Part shown: positions 10,431 through 23,395 of the stretch, one piece after another | Layout of the letters: every line of letters starts with the position of its first letter | Numbering within the stretch: the first letter of the stretch is position 1 | Notes under the pieces: generated by a model | Told to the model about the DNA's origin: nothing | Databases searched by the model: none | The model's input: only the letters and a program-made list of their open reading frames with translations | Program-made: the position numbers and the translations under genes | NCBI GenBank assembly: GCA_038025085.1 | Contig: CM076154.1 | Coordinates: 25,658,501 to 25,722,500, forward strand | Source: Tetragonia tetragonoides | Taxonomy: Eukaryota; Streptophyta; Magnoliopsida; Caryophyllales; Aizoaceae | DNA length: 64,000 nucleotides | Direction: 5' to 3'

Positions 10431-13400
10431 AGAAAAGGTCAAGAGCTATTTTGAACTTAATGCTTGTTTGGTATAAATATACAACACAAAAGACCTCAAA
10501 TCTCTTTCACCCTACTCGTATGAGCTGTTAAAACGCGTAAATGCATTCAAAAACTTGAGTTGAAGCTTGTTTGTACTTGTAAACATTCTTGGTGTAGTTT
10601 ATCACTCAAATGAATGTAAACACAAAAGAACTCAATCTCTTTCACCCTTGTCGTATGAGGTTTTAAAACGCTTAAATGCATTCAAAAGCTTGAGTTCAAG
10701 CTTGTTTGTAGTTGTAAACATCTTGGGGTAGTTTCACACTCAAATGAATGTAAACAAATGAATACGAGTAGGGTGAAAGAGATTGAGTTCTTTTGTGTTG
10801 TATATTAAGAGAAAGCACCCAAATGCTTTGTTTGCATTCATTTGAGGGAGAAATTAGACCAAGGATGTTTACAATTACAAACAAGCTTTAACTCCATCTT
10901 TTGAATGCATTTACGCGTTTTAACAGCTCTTACATCTAGGGTGAAAGAGATTGAGTTCTTTTGTGTTGTCTATTAAGAGATTGAGTTCTTTGGTGTAGTT
11001 TCTCACACAAATGAATGCAACGAAAACATTTGGGTGCGTTCTCTTAATATACAACACAAAAGAACTCAATCTCTTTCACCCTTGTCGTATGAGCTTTTAA
11101 AACGCTTAAATGCATTCAAAAGCTTGGGTTCAAGCTTGTTTGTAGTTGTAAACATCCTTGGGGTAGTTTCACACTCAAATAAATGTAAACAAACCATTTG
11201 CGAGCTTTTTCTTAATATACAACACAAAAGAACTCAATCTCTTTTCGCCTAGTCGTAAGAGCTGTTAAAACGCGTATATGCATTCAAAAGTTTAAGTTGA
11301 AGCTTGTTGGTACTTGTAAACATCTTTGGTGTAGTTTCTCACTCAAATGAATGAAAAGAAAACATTTACACGTTGTTTACAAGTACAAACAAGCTTTTGA
11401 ATGCATACACGCGTTTTAAAACCTCATACGACTAGGGTGAAAGAGATTGAGTTCTTTTGTGTTGTATTTTCAGAGAAAGCACCCAAAATCTTTGTTTGCA
11501 TTCATTTGAGTGAGAAACTACACCAAGGATGTTTACAAGTACAAACAAGCTTCAAGTCAAGCTTTTGAAAGCATTTACGCGTTTTAAAACCTCCGACGAC
11601 TAGGGTGAAAGAGATTGAGGTCTTTTGTGTTGTATATTAAGAGAAAGCACCCAATGCTTTGTTTGCATTCATTTCAGTGAGAAACTACACCAAGGATGTT
11701 TACAAGTACAAACAAGCTTTAACTCCACCTTTTGAATGCAAATACGCGTTTTAAAACCTCATACGACTAGGGTGAAAGAGATTGAGTTCTTTTGTGTTGT
11801 ATATTAAGAGAAATCACACAAATGCTTTGTTTGCATTCATTTGAGTGACAAACTACACAAAGGATGTTTACAAGCACAAACAAGCTTCAACTCAAGCTAC
11901 ACGTAAATGCTTTGTTTGTACTTGTAAACATTCTTGGTGTAGTTTCTCGCTGAAATGAATGCAAACAAAGCTTTGTTTGCATTCATTTGAGTGAGAAACT
12001 ACACCAAGGATGTTTACAAGTACAAACAAGCTTTAACTACACCTTTTGAATGCATTTACGCGTTTTAAAACCTCTTACGACTAGGGTGAAGGAGATTGAG
12101 TTCTTTTGTGTTGTATTTTCAGAGAAAGCACCCAAATGGTTTGTTTGCATTCATTTCAGTGAGAAACTACACCAAGAATGTTTACAAGTACAAACAAGCT
12201 TCAACTCAAGCTTTTGAATGCATTTACGCGTTTTAACAGCTCATACGAGTAGGGTGTTTGCGTGAGTTGAAGAGTGTTTGTACTTGTAAACATCCTTGGT
12301 GTAGTTTCTCACTCCAATGAATGCAAACAAAGCTTTTGGGTGCTTTCTCTGAAAATACAACACAAAAGAACAGAATCTCTTTCACCCTAGTCGTATGAGG
12401 TTTTAAAACGCGTATGTGCATTCAAAAGCTTAAGTTGAAGCTTGTTGGTACTTTCTCTTAAGCTTGAGTTGAAGCTAGTTTGGGTGCTTTCTCTTAAGCT
12501 TGAGTTGAAGCTAGTTTGTACTTGTAAACACAAAAGAGATTGAGTTTCTCACTCAAATGAATGCAAACAAAGCATTTGGATGCTTTCTCTTAAAATACAA
12601 CACAAAAGACCTCAATCTCTTTCATCCTAATCATATGAGCTGTTAAAACGCGTAAATACATTCAAAAGCTTGATTTGAAGCTTGTTTGTACTTGTAAACA
12701 TCCTTGGTTAAGTTTCTAATTCAAATGAATGCAAACAAAGCATTTGGGTGCTTTCTCTTAATATACAACACAAAAGAACTCAATCTTTTTCACCCTTGTC
12801 ATATGAGCTTTTAAAACGCGTAAATGCATTCAAAAGGTGGAGTTAAAGCTTGTTTGTACTTGTAAACATCCTTGGTGTAGTTTCTCACTCAAATGAATGC
12901 GAACAAAGCATTTGGGTGCTTTCTCTTAATATAAAACACAAAAGACCTCAGTCTCTTTCACCCTAGTCATATGAGCTTTTAAAACGCGTAAATACATTCA
13001 AAAGCTTGAGTTGAAGCTTGTTTGTACTTGTAAACATCCTTGGTGTAGTTTCTCACTCCAATGATTGCAAACAAAGCTTTTGGGTGCTTTCTCTGAAAAT
13101 ACAACACAAAAGAACTCAATCTCTTTCACCCTAGTCGTATGAGGTTTTAAAACGCGTATATGCATTCAAAAGCTTGAGTTGAAGCTTGTTTGTACTTTTA
13201 AACATCCTTGGTGTAGTCTCTCTCAAATGAATGCAAACAAAGCATCTGGGTGCTTTCTCTGAATATACAACACAAAAGAACTCAATCTCTTTCACCCTAG
13301 TCGTAAGAGCTGTTAAAACGCGTAATTGCATTCAAAACGCGTAAATGCATTCAAAAGCTTGAGTTGAAGCTTGTTTGTACTTGTAAACATTCTTTGTGTA

Positions 13401-13432
13401 GTTTCTCTTAAATGTATAATTCAATCTAGTTT
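10431..13432. repeat. Satellite, alternating blocks
   Basis: After a short unmatched spacer (10431-10477) the orientation runs - to 10756, + to 10983, - to 11360, + to 11900, - to 11972, + to 12255, then - to 13432. The flip at 10741-10772 is the reverse copy of the junction at 16631. A 36-bp direct duplication lies at 12451-12522. One local inverted repeat at 11905-11985 has very short arms. Confidence 0.85.
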
Positions 13433-13675
13433 TGAATGCATTTAGCCGTAAATTAAGAGAAATGTAGTTTCTCACTCTAAGATAATTTGTTTGCATTCAT
13501 TTGTGTGAGAAACTTAACCAAGGATATTTACAAGAATATGGTGTAGTTTTGGAACTACAAACAAGCTTGAACTCAAGCTTTTGTTGTATTACATCTTTGG
13601 TGTAGTTTCTCACCTTTTTGCCTATTAGGGTGAAAGAGATTGAGTTCTTTTGTGTTGTAATTTTACGAGTTAAAG
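13433..13675. repeat. Scrambled satellite patch
   Basis: Fragments of both orientations are mixed with non-satellite bases: AATGTATAATTCAATC near 13422, a plus fragment at 13485-13540, a GGTGTAGTTTTGG piece and a further plus piece at 13620-13665. No gene is seen. Confidence 0.6.
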
Positions 13676-15222
13676 CTTGTTTGTACTTGTAAACATCCTT
13701 GGTGTAGTTTCTCCCTCAAATGAATGCAAACAAAGCATTTTGGTGCTTTCTCTTAATATACAAGACAAAAGAACTCAATCTTTTTCACCCTAGTCATATG
13801 AGCTTTTAAAACGCGTAAATGCATTCAAAAGCTTGAGTTGAAGCTTGTTTGTACTTGTAAACATTCTTGGTGTAGTTTCTCACTGAAATGAATGCAAACA
13901 AAGCATTTGGTTGCTTTCTCTTAATATACAACACAAAAGAACTCAATCTCTTTCACCCTAGTCATATGAGCTTTTAAAACGAGTAAATGCATTCAAAAGC
14001 TTGAGTTGAAGCTTGTTGGTACTTGTAAACATTCTTGGTGTAGTTTCTCACTCAAATGAATGCAAACAAAGCATTTGTGTCATTTCTCTTAATATTCAAC
14101 ACAAAAGACCTCAATCTCTTTCACCCTTGATGTAAGAGCTGTTAAAACGCGTAAATGCATTCAAATCATGACTTGAAGCTTGTTTGTACTTGTAAACATC
14201 CTTGGTGTAGTTTCTCACTCAAATTAATGCAAAGAAAGCATTTGGGTTCTTTCTCTTAATATACAACACAAAAGACCTCATTCTCTTTCACCCTAGTCGT
14301 ATGAGGTTTTAAAACCCGTAAATGCTTTCAAAAGCTTGAGTTGAAGCTTGGTTGTACTTGTAAACAACCTTGGTGTAGTTTCTCCCTCAAATGAATGCAA
14401 ACAAAGCATTTGGGTGATTTCTCTTAATATACAACACAAAAGAACTCAATCTCTTTCACCCTCAAATGAATGCAAACAAGCTTTAACTCCACCTTTTGAA
14501 TGCATATACGCGTTTTAAAACCTCATACGACTAGGGTGAAAGAGATTGAGTTCTTTTGTGTTGTACTTTAAGAGAACGCACCCAAATGCTTTGTTTGCAT
14601 TCATTTGAGTGAGAAAGTTCACCAAGGATGTTTACAAGTACAAACAAGCTTCAACTCAAGCTTTTGAATGCATTTACGCGTTTTAAAATCTCATATGACT
14701 AGGGTGAAAGAGATTGAGGTCTTTTGTGTTGTATATTAAGAGAAAGCACCCAAATGCTTTGTTTACATTCATTTGAGTGAGAAACTACACCAAGGATGTT
14801 TACAAGTACAACAAGCTTTAACTCCACCTTTTGAATGGATATACGCGTTTTAAAACCTCATACGACTAGGGTGAAAGAGATTGAGTTCTTTTGTGTTGTA
14901 TTTTCAGAGAAAGCACCCAAAAGCTTTGTTTGCATTCATTGGAGTGAGAAACTACACCAAGGATGTTTACAAGAGCTTTTAAAACGTGTTTACAAGTACA
15001 TACTTAATACTTTTGTTGTATATTAAGAGAACGCACCCAAATGTTTTCTTTGCATTCATTTGAGTGAGAAACTACACCAAAGATGTTTACAAGTACAAAC
15101 AAGCTTCAACTCAAGCTTTTGAACGTATTTACGCGTTTTAACAGCTCGTACGACTAGGGTGAAAGAGATTGAGTTCTTTTCTGTTGTATATTAAGAGAAA
15201 GCACACAAATGCTTTATTTGCA
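13676..15222. repeat. Satellite, minus then plus
   Basis: Minus monomers run to about 14483 and plus monomers to about 15222, where the reverse copy of the TTCACAAT junction flips the array again. The chimeric segment at 14830-15110 has a near-duplicate at 48990-49280. Confidence 0.9.
14963..15010 (+). repeat. Chimeric monomer joint, copy 1 (copy 2 at 49129)
   Basis: GTTTACAAGAGCTTTTAAAA runs on into an ACGTGTTTACAAGTACAT joint and then TACTTAATACTT, which is foreign to the monomer. The same chain occurs at 49129-49178 inside about 270 bp of otherwise matching sequence, with the same variants on both sides (TTTTCAGAG before, AGAGAACGCACCC and TTTTCTTTGC after). The two copies are 34 kb apart and in the same orientation. 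Confidence 0.9.
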
Positions 15223-15603
15223 TTCATTTGATTATGAATACATTCAAAATTTTGAGTTGAAGATTGTTTGTACTTGTAAACATCATTGGGGTAGTTTCTC
15301 ACTCCAATGAATGCAAACAAAGCGTTTGGGTGCTTTCTCTTAACCTCTTTCATCCTATTCGTAAGAGCTGTTAAAACGCGTAAATACATTCAAAAGCTTG
15401 AGTTGAAGCTTGTTTGTACTTGTAAACATCCTTGGCTAAGTTTTTAACTCAAATGAATGCAAATAAAGCATTTGTGTGCTTTCTCTTAATATACAACACA
15501 AAAGAACTCAATCTCTTTCACCCTAGATGTAAGAGCTGTTAAAACGCGTAAATGCATTCAAAAGGTGGAGTTAAAGCTTGTTTGTACTTGTAAACATTCT
15601 TGG

Positions 15604-16276
15604 TGTAGTTTCTCACTGAAATGAATGCAAACAAAGCTTTTGGTTGCTTTCTCTTAAAATACAACACAAAAGAACTCAATCTCTTTCACCCTAGTCGTAA
15701 CAGCTGTTAAAACGCGTAAATACATTCAAAAGCTTGAGTTGAAACTTGTTTGTATTTGTAAACATCCTTGGTGTAGTTTCTCCCTCAAATGAATGTAAAT
15801 AAAGCATTTGGGTGCTTTCTCTTAATATACAACACAAAAGAACTCAATCTCTTTCACCCTAGATGTAAGAGCTGTTAAAACGCGTAAATGCATTCAAAAG
15901 GTGGAGTTAAAGCTTGTTTGTACTTGTAAACATTCTTGGTGTAGTTTCTCACTGAAATGAATGCAATCAAAGCTTTTGGTTGCTTTCTCTTAAAATACAA
16001 CACAAAAGAACTCAATCTCTTTCACCCTAGTCGTAAGAGCTGTTAAAACGCGTAAATACATTCAAAAGCTTGAGTTGAAACTTGTTTGTATTTGTAAACA
16101 TCCTTGGTGTAGTTTCTCCCTCAAATGAATGTAAATAAAGCATTTGGGTGCTTTCTCTTAATATACAACACAAAAGAACTCAATCTCTTTCACCCTAGAT
16201 GTAAGAGCTGTTAAAACGCGTAAATGCATTCAAAAGGTGGAGTTAAAGCTTGTTTGTACTTGTAAACATCCTTGGT
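15604..16276 (-). repeat. 336-bp dimer higher-order repeat, two copies
   Basis: The TCTCACTGAAATG anchor occurs at 15611 and 15947, exactly 336 bp (two monomers) apart. Both copies share the order AAAAGGTGGAGTTAAAG monomer then TTGTTTGTATTTGTAAAC monomer, with differences such as CGTAACAGC versus CGTAAGAGC. Confidence 0.85.
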
Positions 16277-18485
16277 GTAGTATCTCACTCAAATGAATGC
16301 AAACAAAGCATTTGGGTTCTTTCTCTTAATATACAACACAAAAGAACTCAAATCTCTTTCACCCTACTCGTATGAGCTTTAAAAACGCGTAAATGCATTC
16401 AAAAGCTTGAGTTGAAGGTTGTTTGTACTTGTAAACATTCTTGGTGTAGTTTCTCACTGAAATGAATGCAAACAAAGCTTTTGGTTGCTTTCTCTTAAAA
16501 TACAACACAAAAGAACTCAATTTTTTTCACCCTAGTCATATGAGCTAGTTTCTCACTCAAATGAATGCAAACAAAGCATTTGGGTGCTTTCTGTTAATAT
16601 ACAACACAAAAGACCTCAAATCTCTTTCACCCTACTCGTATTCATTTGTTTGCATTAATTTGAGTGTGAAATTACACCTAGGATGTTTACAAGTACAAAC
16701 AAGCTTCATCTCAAGCTATTGAATGCATTTACGCGTGTTAAAAGCTCATACGAATAGGGTGAAAGAGATTTGAGTTCTTTGTGTTGTATATCAAGAGAAA
16801 GCATCCAAACACTTTGTTTGCATTCATTTGCGTGTGAAACTACACCTTGGATGTTTACAAGTACAAACAAGCTTCAACTCAAGCTTTTGAATGCAAGCTT
16901 TTGAATGCTTTTGGGTGCTTTCTCTGAAAATACAACACAAAAGAACTCAATCTCTTTGACCCTAGTCGTAAGAGCTATTAAAACGCGTAATTGCATTCAA
17001 AAGGTGGAGTTAAAGCTTGTTTGTACTTGTAAACATCCTTGGTGTAATTTCTCCCTCAAATGAATGCAAACAAAGCATTTGGGTGATTTCCCTTAATATA
17101 CAACACAAAAGAACTCAATCTCTTTCACCCTAGATGTAAGAGCTGTTAAAACGCGTAAATGCATTCAAAAGGTGGAGTTAAAGCTTGTTTGTACTTGTAA
17201 ACATTCTTGGTGTAGTTTCTCACTGAAATGAATGCAAACAAAGCTTTTGGTTGCTTTCTCTTAAAATACAACACAAAAGAACTCAATCTCTTTCACCCTA
17301 GTCGTAACAGCTGTTAAAACGCGTAAATACATTCAAAAGCTTGAGTTGAAACTTGTTTGTATTTGTAAACATCCTTGGTGTAGTTTCTCCCTCAAATGAA
17401 TGTAAATAAAGCATTTGGGTGCTTTCTCTTAATATACAACACAAAGGAACTCAATCTCTTTCACCCTAGATGTAAGAGCTGTTAAAACGCGTAAATGCAT
17501 TCAAAAGGTGGAGTTAAAGCTTGTTTGTACTTGTAAACATCCTTGGTGTAGTATCTCACTCAAATGAATGCAAACAAAGCATTTGGGTTCTTTCTCTTAA
17601 TATACAACACAAAAGAACTCAAATCTCTTTCACCCTACTCGTATGAGCTTTAAAAACGCGTAAATGCATTCAAAAGCTTGAGTTGAAGGTTGTTTGTACT
17701 TGTAAACATTCTTGGTGTAGTTTCTCACTGAAATGAATGCAAACAAAGCTTTTGGTTGCTTTCTCTTAAAATACAACACAAAAGAACTCAATTTTTTTCA
17801 CCCTAGTCATATGAGCTAGTTTCTCACTCAAATGAATGCAAACAAAGCATTTGGGTGCTTTCTGTTAATATACAACACAAAAGACCTCAAATCTCTTTCA
17901 CCCTACTCGTATTCATTTGTTTGCATTAATTTGAGTGTGAAATTACACCTAGGATGTTTACAAGTACAAACAAGCTTCAACTCAAGCTATTGAATGCATT
18001 TACGCGTGTTAAAAGCTCATACGAATAGGGTGAAAGAGATTTGAGTTCTTTGTGTTGTATATTAAGAGAAAGCATCCAAACACTTTGTTTGCATTCATTT
18101 GCGTGTGAAACTACACCTTGGATGTTTACAAGTACAAACAAGCTTCAACTCAAGCTTTTGAATGCAAGCTTTTGAATGCTTTTGGGTGCTTTCTCTGAAA
18201 ATACAACACAAAAGAACTCAATCTCTTTGACCCTAGTCGTAAGAGCTATTAAAACGCGTAATTGCATTCAAAAGGTGGAGTTAAAGCTTGTTTGTACTTG
18301 TAAACATCCTTGGTGTAATTTCTCCATCAAATGAATGCAAACAAAGCATTTGGGTGCTTTCCCTTAATATACAACACAAAAGAACTCAATCTCTTTCACC
18401 CTAGATGTAAGAGCTGTTAAAACGCGTAAATGCATTCAAAAGGTGGAGTTAAAGCTTGTTTGTACTTGTAAACATTCTTGGTGTG
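15850..18485 (-). repeat. 1271-bp higher-order repeat with built-in inversion, two tandem copies
   Basis: Anchors recur at a fixed 1271-bp offset: TCTCACTGAAATG at 15947 and 17218, ATGAGCTAGTTTCTC near 16541 and 17812, and the ACTCGTATTCATTTG flip near 16635 and 17906. Each unit contains minus monomers, a plus insert of about 260 bp and two inversion joints, so the whole rearranged segment was duplicated in tandem. Similarity ends near 18485, where CTCACTCAAATG replaces CTCACTGAAATG. The period is not a multiple of 168 because the joints trim monomers. Confidence 0.93.
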
Positions 18486-19230
18486 GTTTCTCACTCAAAT
18501 GAATGCAAACAAAGCATTCGGGTGCTTTCTCTTTATATACCACACAAAAGAACTCAATTACTTTCACCCTAGTCATAAGAGCTGTTAAAATGCGTAAATG
18601 CGTTCAAAAGCTTGAGTTGAAACTTGTTTGTACTTGTAAACATCATTGGTGTAGTTTCTCCCTCAAATGAATGCAAACAAAGCATTTGGGTGCTTTTTCT
18701 TAATATACAACACAAAAGAACTCAATCTCTTTCACCCTAGTCGTAAGAGCTGTTAAAACGCGTAAATACATTCAAAAGCTTGAGTTGAAACTTGTTTGTA
18801 TTTGTAAACATCCTTGGTGTAGTTTCTCCGTCAAATGAATGTAAATAAAGCATTTGGGTGCTTTCTCTTAATATACAACACAAAAGAACTCAATCTCTTT
18901 CACCCTAGATGTAAGAGCTGTTAAAACGCGTAAATGCATTCAAAAGGTGGAGTTAAAGCTTGTTTGTACTTGTAAACATTCTTGGTGTAGTTTCTCACAC
19001 AAATGAATGCAAACAAAGCATTCGGGTGCTTTCTCTTTATATACCACACAAAAGAACTCAATTACTTTCACCCTAGTCATAAGAGCTGTTAAAATGCGTA
19101 AATGCGTTCAAAAGCTTGAGTTGAAACTTGTTTGTACTTGTAAACATCATTGGTGTAGTTTCTCCCTCAAATGAATGCAAACAAAGCATTTGGGTGCTTT
19201 TTCTTAATATACAACACAAAAGAACTCAAT
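18400..19230 (-). repeat. 504-bp trimer higher-order repeat, two partial copies
   Basis: The rare string GCATTCGGGTGC, followed by CTTTATATACCACAC and AATTACTTTCACC, occurs at 18514 and 19018, exactly 504 bp (three monomers) apart. The rare AAATGCGTAAATGCGTTC and CATCATTGGTGTAG variants follow in both. Confidence 0.9.
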
Positions 19231-19710
19231 CTCTTTCACCCTAGTTGTAAGAGCTGTTAAAATGCATAAATGCATTCAAACGGTGGAGTTAAAGCTTGTT
19301 TGTGCTTGTAAACATCCTTGGTGTAGTTTCTCACTCAAATGAATGCAAACAAAGCATTTGGGTGCTTTCTCTTAATATACAACACAAAAGACCTCAATCT
19401 CTTTCACCCTAATCGTAAGAGCTGTTAAAACGCGTAAATACATTCAAAAGCTTGAATTGAAGCTTGTTTGTACCTGTAAACATCCTTGGTGTAGTTTCTC
19501 ACTCAAATGAATGAAAACAAAGCATTTGGGTGCTTTGTCTTAATATACAACACAAAAGAACTCAATCTCTTTCACCCTAATCGTAAGAGCTGTTAAAACG
19601 AGTAAATACATTCAAAAGCTTGAGTTGAAGCTTGTTTGTACTTGTAAACATCCTTGGTTAAGTTTCTCACTCAAATGAATGCAACCAAAGCTTTTGGTTG
19701 CTTTGTATGC

Positions 19711-22700
19711 ATTCATTTGAGTGAGAAACTACACCAAGGATGTTTACAAGTACAAACAAGCTTCAACTCAAGCTTTTGAATGCATTTACGCGTTTTAAAA
19801 GCTCATATGACTAGGGTGAAAAAGATTGAGTTCTTTTGTGTTGTATTTTAAGAGAATGCAACCAAAAGTTTTGTTTGCATTAATTTCAGTGAGAAACTAC
19901 ACCAAGAATGTTTACAAGTACAAACAAGCTTCAACTCAAGCTTTTGAATACATTTACGCGTTTTAAAAGCTCATACGAGTAGGGTGAAAGAGATTTGAGT
20001 TCCTTTGTGTTGTATATTAAGAGAATGCATCCAAATACTTTGTTTGCATTCATTTGAGTGAGAAACTACACCAAGGATGTTTACAAGTACAAACAAGCTT
20101 TAACTCCACCTTTTGAATGCATTTACGCGTTTTAACAGCTCTTACATCTAGGGTGAAAGAGATTGAGTTCTTTTGGGTTGTATATTAAGAGAAAACACCC
20201 AAATGCCTTTGTTTGCATTCATTTGAGGGAGAAACTACACCAAGGATATTTACAAGTAAAAACAAGCTTTAACTCAACCTTTTGAATGCATTTACGCATT
20301 TTAACAGCTCTTACAACTAGGGTGAAAGAGATTGAGTTCTTTTGTGTTGTATATTATGAGAAATCACAAAAATGCTTTGTTTGCATTCATTTGAGTGAGA
20401 AACTACACCCAGAATATTTACAAGTACAAATAACGTTTAACTCAAGCTTTTGAATGCATTTATGCGTTTTAAAAGCTCATATGACTAGGGTGAAAAAGAT
20501 TGAGTTCTTTTATGTTGTATTTTAAGAGAAAGCAACCAAAAGATTTGTTTGCATTCATTTCAGTGAGAAACTACACCAAGAATGTTTACAAGTACAAACA
20601 AGCTTCAACTCAAGCTTTTGAATGCATTTAGGCGTTTTAAAAGCTTCAACTCAAGCTTTTTAGCTTTTAAAACTCTTAAATGGATTCAAAAGTTTGAGTT
20701 CAAGCTTGTTTGTAGTTGTAAACATCCTTGGGGTAGTTTCACACTCAAATGAATGTAAACAAAGCATTTGAGAGCTTTTTCTTAATATACAACACAAAAG
20801 AACTCAATCTCTTTTCGCCTAGTCGTAAGAGCTGTTAAAACGCGTAAATGCATTCAAAAGCTTGAGTTGAACTTGTTTGTACTTGTAAACATCCTTGGTG
20901 TAGTTTCTCAATCAAATGAATGCAAATAAACCTTTTGGGTGATTGAGTTCTTTTGTGTTGTATTTTCAGAGAAAGCACCCAAAAGTTTTGTTTTCATTCA
21001 TTGGAGTGAGAAACTACACCAAGGATGTTTACAGTACAAACAAGCTTCAACTCAAGCTTTTGAATGTATTTACGCGTTTTAACATCTCGTACGACTAGGG
21101 TGAAAGAGATTGAGTTCTTTTCTGTTGTATATTAAGAGAAAGCACACAAATGGTTTATTTGCATTCATTTGATTGTGAATACATTCAAAATTTTGAGTTG
21201 AAGCTTGTTTATACTTGTAAACATCCTTGGTGTAGTTTCTCACTCCAATGAATGCAAACAAAGCATTTGGGTGCTTTCTCTTAATATACAACACAAAAGA
21301 ACTCAATCTCTTTTCGCCTAGTCGTAAGAGCTGTTAAAACGCTTAAATGCATTCAAAAGGTGGAGTTAAAGCTTTTTTGTACTTGTAAACATCCTTGGTG
21401 TAGTTTCTCACTCAAATGAATGCAAACAAAGCATTTGGGTTCTTTCTCTTAATATACAACACAAAAGACCTCAATCTCTTTCACCCTAATCGTAAGAGCT
21501 GTTAAAACGCGTAAATACATTCAAAAGATTGAGTTGAAGCTTGTTTGTACTTGTAAACATCCTTGGTTAAGTTTCTCACTCAAATGAATGCAAACAAAGC
21601 ATCTGGGTGCTTTCTCCTAATATACAACACAAAAGAACTCAATCTCTTTCACGCTAATCGTAAGAGTTGTTAAAACGCGTAAATACATTCAAAAGCTTGA
21701 ATTGATGCTTGTTTGTACTTGTAAACATCCTTGGTTATGTTTCTCACTCAAATGAATGCAAACAAAGCTTTTGGTTGCTTTATATGCATTCATTTGAGTG
21801 AGAAACTACACCAAGGATGTTTACAAGTACAAACAAGCTTCAACTGAAGCTTTTTATTGCATTTAAGCATTTTTACAGCTCATATGACTAAGGTGAAAGA
21901 GATTGAGTTCTTTTGTGTTGTATATTAAGAGAAATCACCCAAATGGTTTGTTTGCATTCATTTGAGTGAGAAACTACACCAAGGATGTTTACAAGGACAA
22001 ACAAGTTTCAACTCAAGCTTTTGAATGCATTTACACGTTTTAACAGCTCTTACGACTAGACGAAAAGAGATTGAGTTCTTTTGTGTTGTATATTAAGAAA
22101 AAGCTCGCAAATGCTTTGCTTACATTCATTTGAGTGTGAAACTACCCCAAGGATGTTTACAACTACAAACAAGCTCGAACTCAAGCTTTTGAATGCATTT
22201 ATGCGTTTTAAAAGCACATACGACAAGGGTGAAAGAGATCGAGTTCTTTTGTGTTGTAAATTAAGAGAACGCACCCAAATCCTTTTTTGCATTCATTTGA
22301 GTGAGAAACTATACCAAGGATGTTTACAAGTACAAACAAGCTTTAACTCAAGCTTTTGAATGCATTTACACGTTTTAAAAGCGAAAAGAGATTGAGTTCT
22401 TTTGTGTTGTATATTAAGAAAAAGCTCGCAAATACTTTGTTTGCATTCATTTGAGTGAGAAACTACACCAAGGATGTTTACAAGTACAAACAAGCTTCAG
22501 CTCAAGGTTTTGAATGCATTTACGCGTTTTAAAACCTCATACAACTAGGGTGAAAGAGATTGAGTTCTTTTGTGTTGTATATTAAGAGAAATCACACAAA
22601 TGCTTTGTTTGCATTCATTTGAGTGAAAAACTACACCAAGGATGTTTACAAGTACAAACAAGCTTCAACTCAAGCTTTTGAATGCATTTACGCGTTTTAA

Positions 22701-23395
22701 AAGCGAAAAGAGATTGAGTTCTTTTGTGTTGTATATTAAGAAAAAGCTCGCAAATGCTTTGTTTAAATTCATTTGAGTGTGAAACTACACCAAGGATGCT
22801 TACAACTACAAACAGGCTTCAACTCAAGCTTTTGAATGCATTTACGCGTTTTAAAAGCTCATACGACAAGGTGAAAGAGATTGAGGTCTTTTGTTTTGTA
22901 TATTAAGAGAAAGCACCCAAATGAATTCAAAATTTTGAGTTGAAGCTTGTTTGTACATGTAAACACATAATTGTTCAAATCATTTAATACACAAAAGACC
23001 TCAATCTCTTTCACACAAATGCTAACAAACCTAGTCGTGTTTTAACACCCTAGTCATTTGAGTGAGAAACTACACCAAGGATGATTACAAGTACAAACAA
23101 GCTTCAACTGAAGCTTTTTATTGCATTTAAGCATCTTAACAGCTCTTACGACTAGGGTGAAAGAGATTGAGTTCTTTTGTGTTGTATATTAAGAGAAAGC
23201 ACACAAATTCAAAAGTATCAGTTTATAAGTTAATAATTGCGTACAAAAGACATTGGTGTAGTTACACTCAAATGCAAACTCCACCTTTTGAATGCATTTA
23301 CGCGTTTTAAAAGCTCTTACATCTAGGGTGAAAGAGATTGAGTTCTTTTGTGTTGTATTTTCAGAGAAAGCACCCAAAAGCTTTGTTTGCATTCA
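19711..23395. repeat. Satellite, mainly plus with minus inserts
   Basis: Plus runs to about 20660, minus to 20940, plus to 21172, minus to 21780, plus to 22925, then a scrambled minus piece to 23045, plus to 23205, an unmatched spacer (23206-23275) and plus to 23395. Between 22055 and 22870 three copies of the CTCGCAAATG cassette lie close together. The flip near 21161-21200 is a reverse copy of the TTCACAAT junction. Confidence 0.87.
23030..23200 (+). repeat. Scrambled monomer with CCTAGTCGTGTTTTAACACC joint, copy 1
   Basis: CCTAGTCGTGTTTTAACACC followed by CTAGTCATTTGAGTGAG joins non-adjacent monomer parts. The same joint, followed by the rare CAACTGAAG and TTTTTATTGCATTTAAGC variants, recurs at 46894-47070, nearly 24 kb away. 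Confidence 0.88.

Larger units (their letters stand above)
15223..19710 (-). repeat. Satellite block, mainly minus, with nested higher-order repeats
   Basis: Monomers are minus except for two plus inserts (about 16638-16893 and 17908-18172). It contains a 336-bp dimer repeat, a tandem pair of a 1271-bp unit and a 504-bp trimer repeat, annotated separately. These are the youngest-looking duplications in the window, because copies differ at few positions. Confidence 0.93.
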
